From Pseudotabrizicola alkalilacus (GTDB taxonomy: Bacteria; Pseudomonadota; Alphaproteobacteria; Rhodobacterales; Rhodobacteraceae), in contig NZ_QWEY01000009.1 in the NCBI RefSeq assembly GCF_003443995.1, positions 1-64,000 of the forward strand: a DNA stretch of 64,000 nucleotides, written 5' to 3'. Made by a program: the position numbers and the translations under genes. Positions 9,277 through 18,513 of this stretch are shown one piece after another; positions within the stretch are counted from its first letter, which is position 1, and each line of letters starts with the position of its first letter. Under the pieces are notes generated by a model that was not told where the DNA came from, searched no databases, and was given only the letters and a program-made list of their open reading frames with translations.

Positions 9277-11118
9277 ATGCGCAGTCTTGTTGCACTCAGG
9301 CATTTCTGCGCTGCCTTTGCGCTGCTGCTGTTTGGCCTGTCCCCGGCCCTTGCCGAAAAGCGCATCGCGCTGGTGATCGGAAACTCGGCCTATAGCAACG
9401 CCACTGCGCTGGCCAATCCGCGCAATGATGCCCGTGCGCTGGCCGACAAGCTGACCTCGATGCAGTTTACCGTGATGCTGCACGAGGATCTGGATGGCCA
9501 GTCGTTCCGCATCGCCTTGGGGGAATTTTCCGAAGCCGCCTTGAATGCCGATATCGCAATGGTGTTCTATGCGGGGCATGGCATCGAGATGGCGGGGCAG
9601 AACTATCTGATCCCGGTTGATGCCAGAATGCGGTCGGAATCGACGGCGCAGTTTGAAACCATCCCGTTGGAGCAGGTACTGGAATCGGTCCGGGGTGCGA
9701 AAAAGCTGGGCATGGTGCTGCTGGATGCCTGCCGCGACAATCCCTTTGCCAATACGATGCAGCGCAAGGATGGCACCCGCGCGGTCAAGCGCGGCCTCAG
9801 CCCGGTGCCGGTGGATGGTGAACGCGGGCTGATCATTTCCTTTGCCGCCGAGGCGGGGCGCACAGCGGACGATGGCGACACAAGGCACAGCCCCTATACC
9901 GAGGCATTGCTGGAAACCATCGACCAGCCGGGGATCGAGGTGAATCGCCTGTTCCGTGCGGTGCGGGCCAAGGTGCGGGAAAAGTCGGGTGGCAAACAGG
10001 TGCCGATCGAATATGCGCAACTGCCGGATGAAGATATCTATCTGGTCTCAGGCGCGGCCCCCGCACCCGACCCGGTGCCGCCGCCGGCCCCGGTCGTGCA
10101 GCCTGCCCCCCCGGTCGAAGACCCGTTGCTGATCTATATTCAGGCCTCATCCCGACGCGATCTGGCGAAGCTGGAAGATTTCCTGCGCCGCTATCCCGAC
10201 CATATCCGCGCACCCGATGCGCAGCGGCTGGTGAGCCAATTACAGGAAGACAAGATCTGGGCCGCCGCTCAAACCGCGGACACGGCGGATGGGTATGAGG
10301 CCTTTCTGTCTGCCTATCCAGAGGGGGCCAATGCCGATCGTGCAAAGGAAAGGCTGGCCGCCCTGCGCCCGCCGCCCGCGCCGCAATACACCGGCAGTTG
10401 CTCGCCGTTGAACGGCGCGCTTGCGGTGTCGGGCATCCCGCCCGATGACACTCTGTTCCTGCGGCAGGGACCGGGCACCAGTTTCAGCGAGGTGGGCGAG
10501 CTGGCCTTTAACACGGTAGGCGTGCATGAGGTTGGCTGCAACAATGGCTGGTGCGAGGTGGTCCATGGCTGCACCCGGGGCTATGGGTCGCAGAAATATC
10601 TGCGCGCGGGTGTCGCCAGTCCGGCGTTTTCCACCGATCAGGGCAATTACAGCGCCACCGGCCTTGCTGCGGGCGGGCGTATTCCGGTGCTGTCGGGGCC
10701 GGGCGCGCAATATGCCACTGTGTCGGAATTGACTGCCGATGCAACCGGCATCTGGGTCAATGCCTGTGATACCAACCCCGGCGATCCCTATGCCTGGTGC
10801 AGCGTCAGCTGGCGCAATGTGGCAGGCTGGGTCTATGGGGCCTATCTGCTGGATGGCATGGGTCGCCAACCCTTTGCCGCGTCTCAACCAGCACCGCCGC
10901 CGCAACCCGCCCCTGTGGCGACCACCGGGCAAAGCTGCTTTGATCTGTGGTACGCACGTAATGCGATCTTTGCCGCGCGCGGCTATTGCTTCAGCTCGGC
11001 TGAGGGCAAGAAGTGGTTCGACAATTCGCAATGCACAACCTCTTCCCCCAGCCTGAGCGCGGCCGAGAAATCCACCGTCGATGCGATCAAGGCGCGGGAA
11101 AAGGCGCAAGGGTGCTGA
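9277..11118 (+). CDS. Exported caspase-family (C14) peptidase with SH3-like and YARHG domains
   Basis: The start ATG 9277 has GGAGAGGG about 6 nt upstream; ATGs at 9244/9247 are less well placed. The 613-residue product has a signal peptide (about 1-26) and a caspase domain (27-265) with His101 (YAGHG) and Cys152 (LLDACRDNPF). This ACRDNP form is typical of the bacterial caspase subgroup and differs from the DSCHSGG form of the neighbouring peptidase. A proline linker (about 268-285) and a helical region follow, then two SH3-like repeats (about 380-445 and 455-530) with several Cys. The end is a YARHG domain with WYARNAIFAARGYCF. SH3 and YARHG regions suggest binding to the cell wall or envelope. 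Confidence 0.85.
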   Translation: MRSLVALRHFCAAFALLLFGLSPALAEKRIALVIGNSAYSNATALANPRNDARALADKLTSMQFTVMLHEDLDGQSFRIALGEFSEAALNADIAMVFYAGHGIEMAGQNYLIPVDARMRSESTAQFETIPLEQVLESVRGAKKLGMVLLDACRDNPFANTMQRKDGTRAVKRGLSPVPVDGERGLIISFAAEAGRTADDGDTRHSPYTEALLETIDQPGIEVNRLFRAVRAKVREKSGGKQVPIEYAQLPDEDIYLVSGAAPAPDPVPPPAPVVQPAPPVEDPLLIYIQASSRRDLAKLEDFLRRYPDHIRAPDAQRLVSQLQEDKIWAAAQTADTADGYEAFLSAYPEGANADRAKERLAALRPPPAPQYTGSCSPLNGALAVSGIPPDDTLFLRQGPGTSFSEVGELAFNTVGVHEVGCNNGWCEVVHGCTRGYGSQKYLRAGVASPAFSTDQGNYSATGLAAGGRIPVLSGPGAQYATVSELTADATGIWVNACDTNPGDPYAWCSVSWRNVAGWVYGAYLLDGMGRQPFAASQPAPPPQPAPVATTGQSCFDLWYARNAIFAARGYCFSSAEGKKWFDNSQCTTSSPSLSAAEKSTVDAIKAREKAQGC

Positions 11119-11942
11119 GGCGTCTGCGCCACGCGTTGTTTCTGGCCAGCATGATGGCCGCCCCGGTCTGGGCCGCAGACTGCGCGCCGGTCGATTTTCT
11201 GACGCTGCCGCTGCCGCAGGGCGATGATCCGGTCGTCACGGCCCTGCGCGGGGCCTATCCGGGGCTGAGCGTCGATGCGGCAGGAGTGCGGCTGGCGGAC
11301 GGCAGCCTGATTCCGCTGGGCGAAGACCCGGGCCGTCCTCCCGGCGCCCGGCTGGCAGAGCCGTCGCTGCGCGAACAATTTCACGATATCTACCCGCTGG
11401 CGTTTGATCTGACCGCGCGTGAAGCGCGCTGGCATGATCCGGGCCGCGCGCGGGTCGAGGCTTTGTTTGCCGCGCTTTATGGCGGCAGCGAACAGGCGGT
11501 GCGCGCGGGTCTGAAAAAGGTTGCGATCAGTGGTAAGGCCAGTTTTCTGATCTCGGAGCGGCAGGGCGCGGCTTGTCAGATGCGCGCGGCGCTGGCGGAG
11601 GTGGCGGCTTTGCCGACAGACTGGGCCCCGGCGTTCCGCAATGTGGGCGGCAGTTTCAACTGGCGCAAGATCGCGGGCACCGCGCGCATGTCGACGCACA
11701 GCTACGGCATCGCCTTTGACCTCAACGCCGATCTGGGCGGCTATTGGCGCTGGTCCAACCGGCCCGAAGGGGACGCCGGGCCCTATGACAACCGCATCCC
11801 GGCCGATGTGGTGCAGGTGTTTGAGCGGTTCGGTTTTATCTGGGGCGGCAAGTGGCATCATTTCGACGGGATGCACTTTGAATACCGGCCCGAGATCATT
11901 CTGTATGCGCGGCTGATGGGCCAATCCGCTCCGCTGCGCTGA
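11112..11942 (+). CDS. M15-family peptidase (D-alanyl-D-alanine carboxypeptidase/endopeptidase type), exported
   Basis: A GTG at 11112 overlaps the stop of the preceding caspase gene and gives a 276-residue protein starting with a signal peptide (1-21). The C-terminal half has the zinc-site signature of M15 peptidases: His196 and Asp203 in STHSYGIAFDLN, and His255 in MHFEYRP. These enzymes cut peptidoglycan stem peptides in the periplasm. The overlapping start indicates translational coupling to the caspase gene, so wall remodelling may belong to the same process. An internal ATG at 11151 would shorten the signal peptide and is less likely. Confidence 0.8.
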   Translation: MLRRLRHALFLASMMAAPVWAADCAPVDFLTLPLPQGDDPVVTALRGAYPGLSVDAAGVRLADGSLIPLGEDPGRPPGARLAEPSLREQFHDIYPLAFDLTAREARWHDPGRARVEALFAALYGGSEQAVRAGLKKVAISGKASFLISERQGAACQMRAALAEVAALPTDWAPAFRNVGGSFNWRKIAGTARMSTHSYGIAFDLNADLGGYWRWSNRPEGDAGPYDNRIPADVVQVFERFGFIWGGKWHHFDGMHFEYRPEIILYARLMGQSAPLR

Positions 11943-11964
11943 GCCGCGACTCGTCAAAGCAAAA

Positions 11965-11986
11965 CTCCCGCCGTTTCGGGCGGGAG
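11965..11986 (-). terminator. Rho-independent terminator for the carboxynorspermidine genes
   Basis: The inverted repeat CTCCCGCC/GGCGGGAG encloses a 6-nt loop. Read on the minus strand, the hairpin is followed at once by TTTTGCTTT, so it terminates the minus-strand operon ending at 11999. It lies between convergent genes and may also slow plus-strand transcripts from the caspase operon, but there is no T-run on that side. Confidence 0.75.
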
Positions 11987-11998
11987 CATTGATGGTGC

Positions 11999-13234
11999 TC
12001 AGAATTCCAGCAGCCGGTCGCCCGCGGCCTCCTTGATCCGCGTCGGCAGGCCGATGTCGTTCAGCAGGTTGATGAACGGGGCCGGGTCCATGTCTTCGAC
12101 ATTGGCCATCGTGCCCACATCCCAGATGCCATCGGCGATCAGCAGCGCGGCAGCGACCGGCGGCACGCCAGCGGTATAGCTGATGCCCTGCGCGCCCACT
12201 TCGGTATAGGCGTCCTTGTGGTCGGCGACGTTGTAGATCAGCACTTCCACCGGCTTGCCGTCCTTGGTGCCTTTGACAAAATCACCGATGCAGGTCTTGC
12301 CAGTATAATCCGGCGCAAGGCTGGCCGGGTCGGGCAGCACCGCCTTGACCACCTTCAGCGGAATGACCTCCAGCCCTTCGGCGGTGGTCACCGGCTGTTC
12401 GGACAGCAATCCAAGGTTTTTCAGCACGGTAAAGACGTTGATGTAATGGTCGCCAAAACCCATCCAGAACCGCACATCGGCCTGCGGATAGCGCGCTGAC
12501 AGTGAATGCACTTCGTCATGGCCGGTGAGGTAGGCCTTTTGTGCGCCGACAACCGGCATGTCAAAGGTCTGACCGACCTCGAACATGGTGTTCGACTGCC
12601 AGGCCCCGTTCTGCCAGGAATAGACCGTGCCGGTGAATTCGCGAAAGTTGATCTCGGGGTCAAAGTTGGTGGAGAACCATTTGCCATGCGAGCCAGCGTT
12701 GATGTCAACAATGTCGATCGACTCGATGCTGTCCATCAGGCCTTCGGCGACGCGGGCATAGGCGTTGACCACACCGGGGTCGAAGCCGACGCCCAGAATG
12801 GCGGTCACGCCCGCCGCTTTGCAAGCCTCGCGCCGTTTCCATTCGTAATTGCCATACCATGGCGGCGCTTCGCAGATCTTGCCTGCGTCTTCGTGAATGG
12901 CGGTGTCCATATAGGCCACACCGGTCTGAATGCAGGCATCGAGCACGGTCATGTTCACAAAGGGCGAGCCGACGTTGATCACGATCTGACAGCCCGTCGC
13001 CTTGATCAGCGCAACCACCGCAGCCGTATCCATCGCATCCAGCGCATGGGCCTGAAACACGCCCGGCACCTTCATCGCGTCTTTGGCGTGCACGCTTTCG
13101 ATGATCGCTTCGGCCTTGGCCACGGTGCGGCTTGCGATGTGCAGATCGCCCAGCCGGTCATTATGCTGCGCCGCCTTATGCGCCACCACCTGAGCGACGC
13201 CACCAGCGCCAATGATCAGAACATTCCGTTTCAC
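11999..13234 (-). CDS. Carboxynorspermidine/carboxyspermidine dehydrogenase (saccharopine dehydrogenase family)
   Basis: The 411-residue cytosolic protein begins with a Rossmann motif, IIGAGGVAQVV (7-17). It resembles the saccharopine dehydrogenase family subgroup that makes carboxynorspermidine or carboxyspermidine from aspartate semialdehyde and a diamine using NADPH. The decisive context is the decarboxylase gene directly upstream on the same strand (stop 44 nt before this start). Together they form the alternative spermidine pathway that many alphaproteobacteria use instead of SpeD/SpeE. A hairpin terminator follows. Assignment is by family resemblance and gene pairing; other saccharopine-type activities are less likely. 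Confidence 0.85.
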   Translation of the reverse strand: MKRNVLIIGAGGVAQVVAHKAAQHNDRLGDLHIASRTVAKAEAIIESVHAKDAMKVPGVFQAHALDAMDTAAVVALIKATGCQIVINVGSPFVNMTVLDACIQTGVAYMDTAIHEDAGKICEAPPWYGNYEWKRREACKAAGVTAILGVGFDPGVVNAYARVAEGLMDSIESIDIVDINAGSHGKWFSTNFDPEINFREFTGTVYSWQNGAWQSNTMFEVGQTFDMPVVGAQKAYLTGHDEVHSLSARYPQADVRFWMGFGDHYINVFTVLKNLGLLSEQPVTTAEGLEVIPLKVVKAVLPDPASLAPDYTGKTCIGDFVKGTKDGKPVEVLIYNVADHKDAYTEVGAQGISYTAGVPPVAAALLIADGIWDVGTMANVEDMDPAPFINLLNDIGLPTRIKEAAGDRLLEF

Positions 13235-13278
13235 TTCGAACCGTCTCCTTTAAGGACAGAGGGAAGGGGCAACCCGGA

Positions 13279-14373
13279 TTACCCGAGGTTGCCTTCAAAA
13301 TCGGCATAGCCGAATTCACGCGCAACGGTCATCGAGCCGTCCAACTCCTTGATGACGATGCCCGGCATCTTCACCCCGTTGAACCAGTTCTTCTTGACCA
13401 TCGTGTAGCCCGCCGCATCGGCGATGCTCAGCCGGTCGCCGACCTGCAACGGCGCGGGGAAATTGAATTCACCGAAGACATCACCCGCAAGGCAGGACTT
13501 GCCGCAGATCTGGAACGGGTGGTCGCCATCGGTCTCGATCTTGGCACCGATGCGGTAGATCAGCAGATCCAGCATATGCGCTTCGACCGAGGAGTCGACC
13601 ACGGCCAGATCCTTGCCGTTGTTCAGCACGTCCAGCACCGTCACCTCAAGACTGGCCGCCCCGGTGATCGCGGCCTCACCCGGCTCAAGGTAAACCTGCA
13701 CGCCAAAGCGTTCGGAAAACGCTTTCAGCCGCGCGGCCAGCTTTGCCACCGGATAGCCTTCACCCGTGAAATGGATGCCGCCGCCAAGGCTGACCCATTT
13801 CAGCCGCGACAGAAGCGGGCCGAATTCATCCTCAATCCGGGTCAACTGGCTGTCGAACAGGTCAAAATCGTCATTCTCGCAGTTGTAATGGATCATGAAG
13901 CCGGAAATCCGGTCCATCACCCGCTCAACCTTGCCTGCATCCCATTCGCCCAACCGGCTGAACGGGCGGGCCGGGTCGGCCAGATCGAACCCGCTGGTCG
14001 AAAAGCGCGGGTTCAGGCGCAGGCCACGGCTGATGCTGGCCGACTGGTTGTCGAACCGTTCCAGCTGACCGATGGAGTTGAAGATGATCTTGTCGGCATA
14101 ACCGACCGCTTCGGCAATCTCATGGTCCGCCCATGCCACCGAATAGGCGTGCGTCTCTTTGCCAAACCGCTCGCGGCCCAGCTTCAGCTCATAAAGGCTG
14201 GAGGAGGTGGTGCCGTCCATATGCTGCCGCATCTGGTCAAACACGCCCCATGTGGCAAAGCATTTCAGCGCCAGCAGGGTCTTTGCCCCTGACTCTTTAC
14301 GTAGCTCATCCATGATGGCCATGTTGCGCGCCAGTTTGGTGCGGTCGATCAGGTAAAACGGCGTCTGGATCAT
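13279..14373 (-). CDS. nspC: Carboxynorspermidine decarboxylase
   Basis: This is a fold-III PLP decarboxylase related to diaminopimelate and ornithine decarboxylases. Lys37 in LLALKCF is the expected PLP Schiff-base lysine. GGGIHFTG and YLEPGEA are phosphate and cofactor motifs, and GKSCLAGD carries the conserved active-site cysteine. It would decarboxylate carboxy(nor)spermidine to (nor)spermidine. An upstream in-frame ATG at 14385 is possible, but GGGGG lies 5 nt before ATG 14373, and homologues start at this Met. It is the first gene of a two-gene operon with the dehydrogenase. Confidence 0.9.
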   Translation of the reverse strand: MIQTPFYLIDRTKLARNMAIMDELRKESGAKTLLALKCFATWGVFDQMRQHMDGTTSSSLYELKLGRERFGKETHAYSVAWADHEIAEAVGYADKIIFNSIGQLERFDNQSASISRGLRLNPRFSTSGFDLADPARPFSRLGEWDAGKVERVMDRISGFMIHYNCENDDFDLFDSQLTRIEDEFGPLLSRLKWVSLGGGIHFTGEGYPVAKLAARLKAFSERFGVQVYLEPGEAAITGAASLEVTVLDVLNNGKDLAVVDSSVEAHMLDLLIYRIGAKIETDGDHPFQICGKSCLAGDVFGEFNFPAPLQVGDRLSIADAAGYTMVKKNWFNGVKMPGIVIKELDGSMTVAREFGYADFEGNLG

Positions 14374-14465
14374 CGCATCCCCCATTCGGACAGCATAACG
14401 ACAAGAGGGGCGCTATGTATGACCCCCCACCCCCCTATGCAAGCCCTGTGACGGGCGGATGACAC

Positions 14466-15188
14466 TCAGACCATGCGGATCACGTCTTTTCCCACCGCCA
14501 GAACATAGCCGCGCCGGGCGATGGTCTTGACCAGCAGCTCGCTGACCAGCTGGTTGCCGAGCGTGTCGCGCAGACGTTTCACCCGCGTTGCCCCGGCAGC
14601 CTCGTCGCAATCCACCTCGTTGCGGCCCGAGATCACCGATTCGATCTGCGCGCCGGTCAGCACCTCGTCATCCATCCGGGCCTCGGCCAGCACGGCCAGC
14701 GTTTCCAGCGCGGCCTCGGTCAGCGCGAATTCCATGTCGTTGATATAGACCGCCCGACCCTCACGGCTGATCATCAGGCTGGCCACCTGAATGCCCGAGC
14801 GCTGGATCGCCGAAATTCGCCGGTTCAGCGCGATGATCATCACCAGAAACACCAGCGCCGCCACCAGCAGCGCGGTGGAAAACACCAGCAGCACAAAGAT
14901 CACCATGCGATAGCTTTGCAGCACCTCGGAAAACGAGGTGCCGCTTTGCGCCAGAATCTCCAGCAGCTTGATCTGGGCCCCGGTGGTCAGGTTGTCGTTT
15001 TCGACAAACAACCGTTCGACCCGCGCGTTGAAGGCGTTGGCGTCAGGCAGGCTGAGGAACAGAAACAGCGCCGCCCCGAACAGGATCAGCACAATACCTG
15101 CGATGCCAAAGCTGACAACCCGGTTGCCAGCCTTCAGACTCTCAGTAACGGAGGTAGAATTCTCCTGCACTCGCTTGCCTTTCGCCAA
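14466..15188 (-). CDS. Two-TM membrane protein with C-terminal winged-helix DNA-binding domain
   Basis: The 240-residue protein has two hydrophobic segments (about 25-46 and 95-121) separated by a short loop. A C-terminal domain (about 145-235) follows, and its last part (RVKRLRDTLG...KTIARRGYVLAV) matches the recognition-helix and wing region of OmpR/PhoB-type Trans_reg_C domains. Membrane-bound regulators of the ToxR type have the opposite order (winged helix first, then one TM). It could sense the small periplasmic loop and act on DNA from the membrane. Its start overlaps the end of the upstream small exported protein gene by 47 nt. Target genes are unknown. Confidence 0.7.
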   Translation of the reverse strand: MAKGKRVQENSTSVTESLKAGNRVVSFGIAGIVLILFGAALFLFLSLPDANAFNARVERLFVENDNLTTGAQIKLLEILAQSGTSFSEVLQSYRMVIFVLLVFSTALLVAALVFLVMIIALNRRISAIQRSGIQVASLMISREGRAVYINDMEFALTEAALETLAVLAEARMDDEVLTGAQIESVISGRNEVDCDEAAGATRVKRLRDTLGNQLVSELLVKTIARRGYVLAVGKDVIRMV

Positions 15189-15432
15189 GGCCCTCGGGGC
15201 CGAATGTTGCCAACACGTTCAACAACGTCCAGCCCGCCGAGGCAAGCCGTGGTTTCAGCTCGCGTTGGGCGGCGCCCGGCGAGCAGTTGCCGTCACTGAC
15301 TTGCGCGACACCATAGTGCAGACGCAAGGGGCCATCCTGCTTGGCCTTGTAATCTGCGTAGCATTCCGCCGACGCAGGCGCTGCCAGCGCCATGGCCAGG
15401 ACGGACGCGATGATCAGCAATGGGGTTTTCAT
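15142..15432 (-). CDS. Small exported protein of unknown function
   Basis: The product has 96 residues. A signal peptide (about 1-22, ending ALAAPASA) precedes a mature part of about 74 residues with two cysteines (ECYADY and GNCSPG), which could form one disulfide. I do not recognise the family. It precedes the membrane-bound winged-helix protein on the same strand, and their reading frames overlap by 47 nt, which suggests coupled translation and possibly a periplasmic partner role for that regulator. An AGGAGCCAG sequence upstream of the ATG on the minus strand is a good ribosome-binding site. Confidence 0.6.
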   Translation of the reverse strand: MKTPLLIIASVLAMALAAPASAECYADYKAKQDGPLRLHYGVAQVSDGNCSPGAAQRELKPRLASAGWTLLNVLATFGPEGLGERQASAGEFYLRY

Positions 15433-15642
15433 ATCTGGCTCCTGCCCGGGGCGTTGTTCTGTGGCCCAGAGTTGCGCGCGATTGCCGCGATAATCAATAT
15501 CAACCGGCGCAGACAGCGGCTGTTATCGCATATCAACCCGCCGATATTGCCTGTCCGGGGCAGAGGCGCGCACCGTCAGGGCATCGGATCTGGTGCGATG
15601 GTCGCGCCGGGCAGATTGCATTTCACCTGACAGGAGGCCCAG

Positions 15643-16227
15643 ATGTTTTCCGCATACAAAGCCATTTCCCCGACCGCCATTTCCTCTTGCATGCCCCGCG
15701 CCACCTCGCAGCCGCTGCGCCGGGCGGCGGGCGCGCTGATTGCCGCCGTCACCGTTCTGACGCTGATGGCCGCCAGTGCCGTGCCCGCCCGCGCAGAACG
15801 CGCCGGGGAAAATCTGGCCACGGCGGTCGTTGCCGCAATCGCCATTGGGGCCATCGCCCATTCTATCGACCAGGGCCGTGCCAAGCCCGCTCCGCTGCCG
15901 CACCAGCCGGTTCAGGTGCGCAGCCCGCGTGTTCCCGCTGTCTGCGCCATCGAGATTTCCGGCGCGCGCCGCGATGTCACTGTCTACCCCGAGCGCTGCC
16001 TGCGCCGTCAGGGCTTTGACTACCGCCTGCCGCGCCAATGCGCGCATGAGGCGCGGGTCTTTGGCCGCAGCGACCGGGTCTATTCCGAAGACTGCCTGCG
16101 CAACGCAGGATTCCGCGTTGACGGAGGCCGGGGTGAGAAAGGCTGGGGCCGTGACCATGGCTACCGCGATCATGGACGTGGCCATGGCCGTGACCACGGG
16201 CGCGGAGGCCCGCGCCGTTATTACTGA
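15643..16227 (+). CDS. Exported protein with a Gly/Arg/His/Asp-rich tail, function unknown
   Basis: The ATG has AGGAGG about 7 nt upstream. The 194-residue product carries a long N-terminal region with a hydrophobic segment (about 28-50, ending ASAVPARA), consistent with export. The middle part (about 100-160) holds four cysteines in a two-fold repeated pattern (CAIEI...ERCLRRQGFDY and QCAHEA...EDCLRNAGFRV). The last about 30 residues are a degenerate repeat rich in Gly, His, Arg and Asp, which could bind metal or polyanions. No family is recognised. A strong terminator follows. Confidence 0.6.
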   Translation: MFSAYKAISPTAISSCMPRATSQPLRRAAGALIAAVTVLTLMAASAVPARAERAGENLATAVVAAIAIGAIAHSIDQGRAKPAPLPHQPVQVRSPRVPAVCAIEISGARRDVTVYPERCLRRQGFDYRLPRQCAHEARVFGRSDRVYSEDCLRNAGFRVDGGRGEKGWGRDHGYRDHGRGHGRDHGRGGPRRYY

Positions 16228-16237
16228 GCTTGCGTTC

Positions 16238-16275
16238 GCGGATGCGGCAAGGCCCCGCGGTGGTGCCGCATCCGC
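16238..16275 (+). other. 12-bp perfect stem-loop after the Gly/Arg-rich protein gene
   Basis: GCGGATGCGGCA at 16238-16249 is the exact reverse complement of 16264-16275, with a 14-nt loop. It sits between the stop codon and the terminator and has no T-run of its own. It may protect the 3' end of the mRNA. Confidence 0.6.
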
Positions 16276-16278
16276 CGG

Positions 16279-16312
16279 GGGTGGGAGGGTGAGCAGCTCC
16301 CACCCCTTTTTT
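16279..16312 (+). terminator. Rho-independent terminator upstream of rnhB
   Basis: The 9-bp stem GGGTGGGAG/CTCCCACCC has a 9-nt loop and is followed by CTTTTTT. It ends the transcript of the preceding exported-protein gene; rnhB begins 29 nt further on. Confidence 0.85.
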
Positions 16313-16340
16313 CTGCTTTGCCGTCGCGCTATGCCGGGGC

Positions 16341-16964
16341 ATGACAATTCTTTACGTTCCCGATTTCAGCCACGAGCACACTGCCCAGTCCGAGGGGGCG
16401 GCCTTTGTCGTTGGCGTGGACGAGGTGGGCCGGGGCCCGCTTTGCGGCCCGGTCACCGCTGCCGCCGTCCGGCTTGACCCCAGCCGTATTCCGGCAGGGC
16501 TTGGCGATTCCAAAACCCTGACCGCCGCCCGCCGCGAAAGCCTGTTTGCCGAACTGCAACAGGTGGCGCTGATCGCGGTTGCCCATGCGAGTGTCGAAGA
16601 GATCGACACGCTGAACATCCTGCGCGCCAGCCATCTGGCAATGGAGCGGGCAGTGGCCGCTTTGGGCGCCGATTTTGCGCTGATTGACGGCAATCTGCTG
16701 CCGCGTGGCCTGCCGTGTCGGGGGCTGGCGATTATCAAGGGCGATGCCAGATGCCTGTCGATTGCTGCCGCCTCGATCTGTGCCAAAGTCACGCGGGATC
16801 GCCTCATGGTGGATTTGGCGCAACAATACCCCGGTTATGGCTGGGAGATGAACGCAGGTTATCCGACAAAAGCGCATCTTGCAGCGCTTCTAAATCTTGG
16901 GGTGACCCCTGTTCATAGACGTTCGTTCAAACCTGTCCACAATATCTTGTATCAAGAGAAATAG
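16341..16964 (+). CDS. rnhB: Ribonuclease HII
   Basis: The 207-residue protein carries [13 protein letters not shown] with Asp27 and Glu28, IDGN with Asp116 and a further acidic residue at Asp153 (TRDR). These are the metal-binding acidic residues of type 2 RNase H. It removes ribonucleotides and RNA primers from RNA-DNA hybrids in the cytosol. Length and motifs are typical. It lies just upstream of ccrM, an order I know from related genomes, but about 100 nt with its own regulatory sites separate the two genes. Confidence 0.95.
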   Translation: MTILYVPDFSHEHTAQSEGAAFVVGVDEVGRGPLCGPVTAAAVRLDPSRIPAGLGDSKTLTAARRESLFAELQQVALIAVAHASVEEIDTLNILRASHLAMERAVAALGADFALIDGNLLPRGLPCRGLAIIKGDARCLSIAAASICAKVTRDRLMVDLAQQYPGYGWEMNAGYPTKAHLAALLNLGVTPVHRRSFKPVHNILYQEK

Positions 16965-16974
16965 ATAACCCCTT

Positions 16975-17013
16975 GATTCAATAAAGAATTTGACGTCGAA
17001 TCATCTCTGACTC
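16975..17013 (+). promoter_or_regulatory. Cluster of three GANTC methylation sites in the ccrM promoter region
   Basis: GATTC (16975-16979), GAATC (16998-17002) and GACTC (17009-17013) lie within 39 bp, 54-92 bp upstream of the ccrM start. GANTC is the CcrM target. In Caulobacter the ccrM promoter and leader also contain GANTC sites, whose methylation state affects ccrM expression. The location here supports the same kind of self-regulation. The exact promoter is inferred, not seen. Confidence 0.65.
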
Positions 17014-17045
17014 ATTCTTATCCACAGATACGGCGCGCCAAATGA

Positions 17046-18188
<1,143 letters not shown>

Positions 18189-18220
18189 GGGCAGTCTGAG
18201 CTGACGCGGCCTGAACGGGC

Positions 18221-18238
18221 GGCGGGGTGAACCCCGCC
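18221..18238. repeat. Short palindromic intergenic element (REP-like)
   Basis: GGCGGGG-TGAA-CCCCGCC is a perfect 7-bp stem with a tetraloop, followed by CTACG. Similar GTAGGGCGGGGTT...CCCCGCC elements are, as I recall, frequent between genes in Rhodobacterales. Only one copy is evident in this window, so the repeat status is inferred. Confidence 0.4.
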
Positions 18239-18308
18239 CTACGCCCCTTGTCATAACATTTTTCATACCGGGTACGCCTGCACCGTAGTCCGCCTGCGGT
18301 GCCACTTG

Positions 18309-18337
18309 CCCCGCCATGTCTCATGGCGGGGTTTTTT
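18309..18337 (+). terminator. Rho-independent terminator downstream of ccrM
   Basis: A 10-bp perfect stem CCCCGCCATG/CATGGCGGGG with loop TCT is followed by six T. It lies 120 nt after the ccrM stop. Confidence 0.85.
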
Positions 18338-18513
18338 ACATGTTTGAGCGCAGTCTGGCGGAAGCCTTGTGGGCTCTGCCCCAGACCCCTGAATACATGG
18401 GGCAGAAAAATGAACATGGCGTGCGCTTTGCCCGACTGCGGTGGACAGACTTGTCATCGGGCATGTTCCGCGCCAAAGGAAGGCAGGGCAGTCTCTGATT
18501 TCAAGGGCAGGCA

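Larger units (their letters stand above)
18189..18513 (+). other. 325-bp region without a convincing gene
   Basis: It contains a small palindromic element (18221-18238) and a strong terminator (18309-18337). A 52-codon open frame follows from ATG 18340 to 18498. It has no recognisable domain, no good ribosome-binding site, and starts right behind the terminator, so I do not call it. The rest shows nothing I can identify. Confidence 0.5.

Noticed and set aside
1628-11942. Idea that the operon is an apoptosome-like cell-death system
   Set aside because: Cytochrome c and caspases occur together, but there is no Apf-like ATPase or death-fold adaptor, and all parts appear to be exported. The analogy is not evidence of function.
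18340-18498. 52-codon open frame after the ccrM terminator
   Set aside because: No recognised family or start signal, and it begins 3 nt behind the T-run of a terminator.
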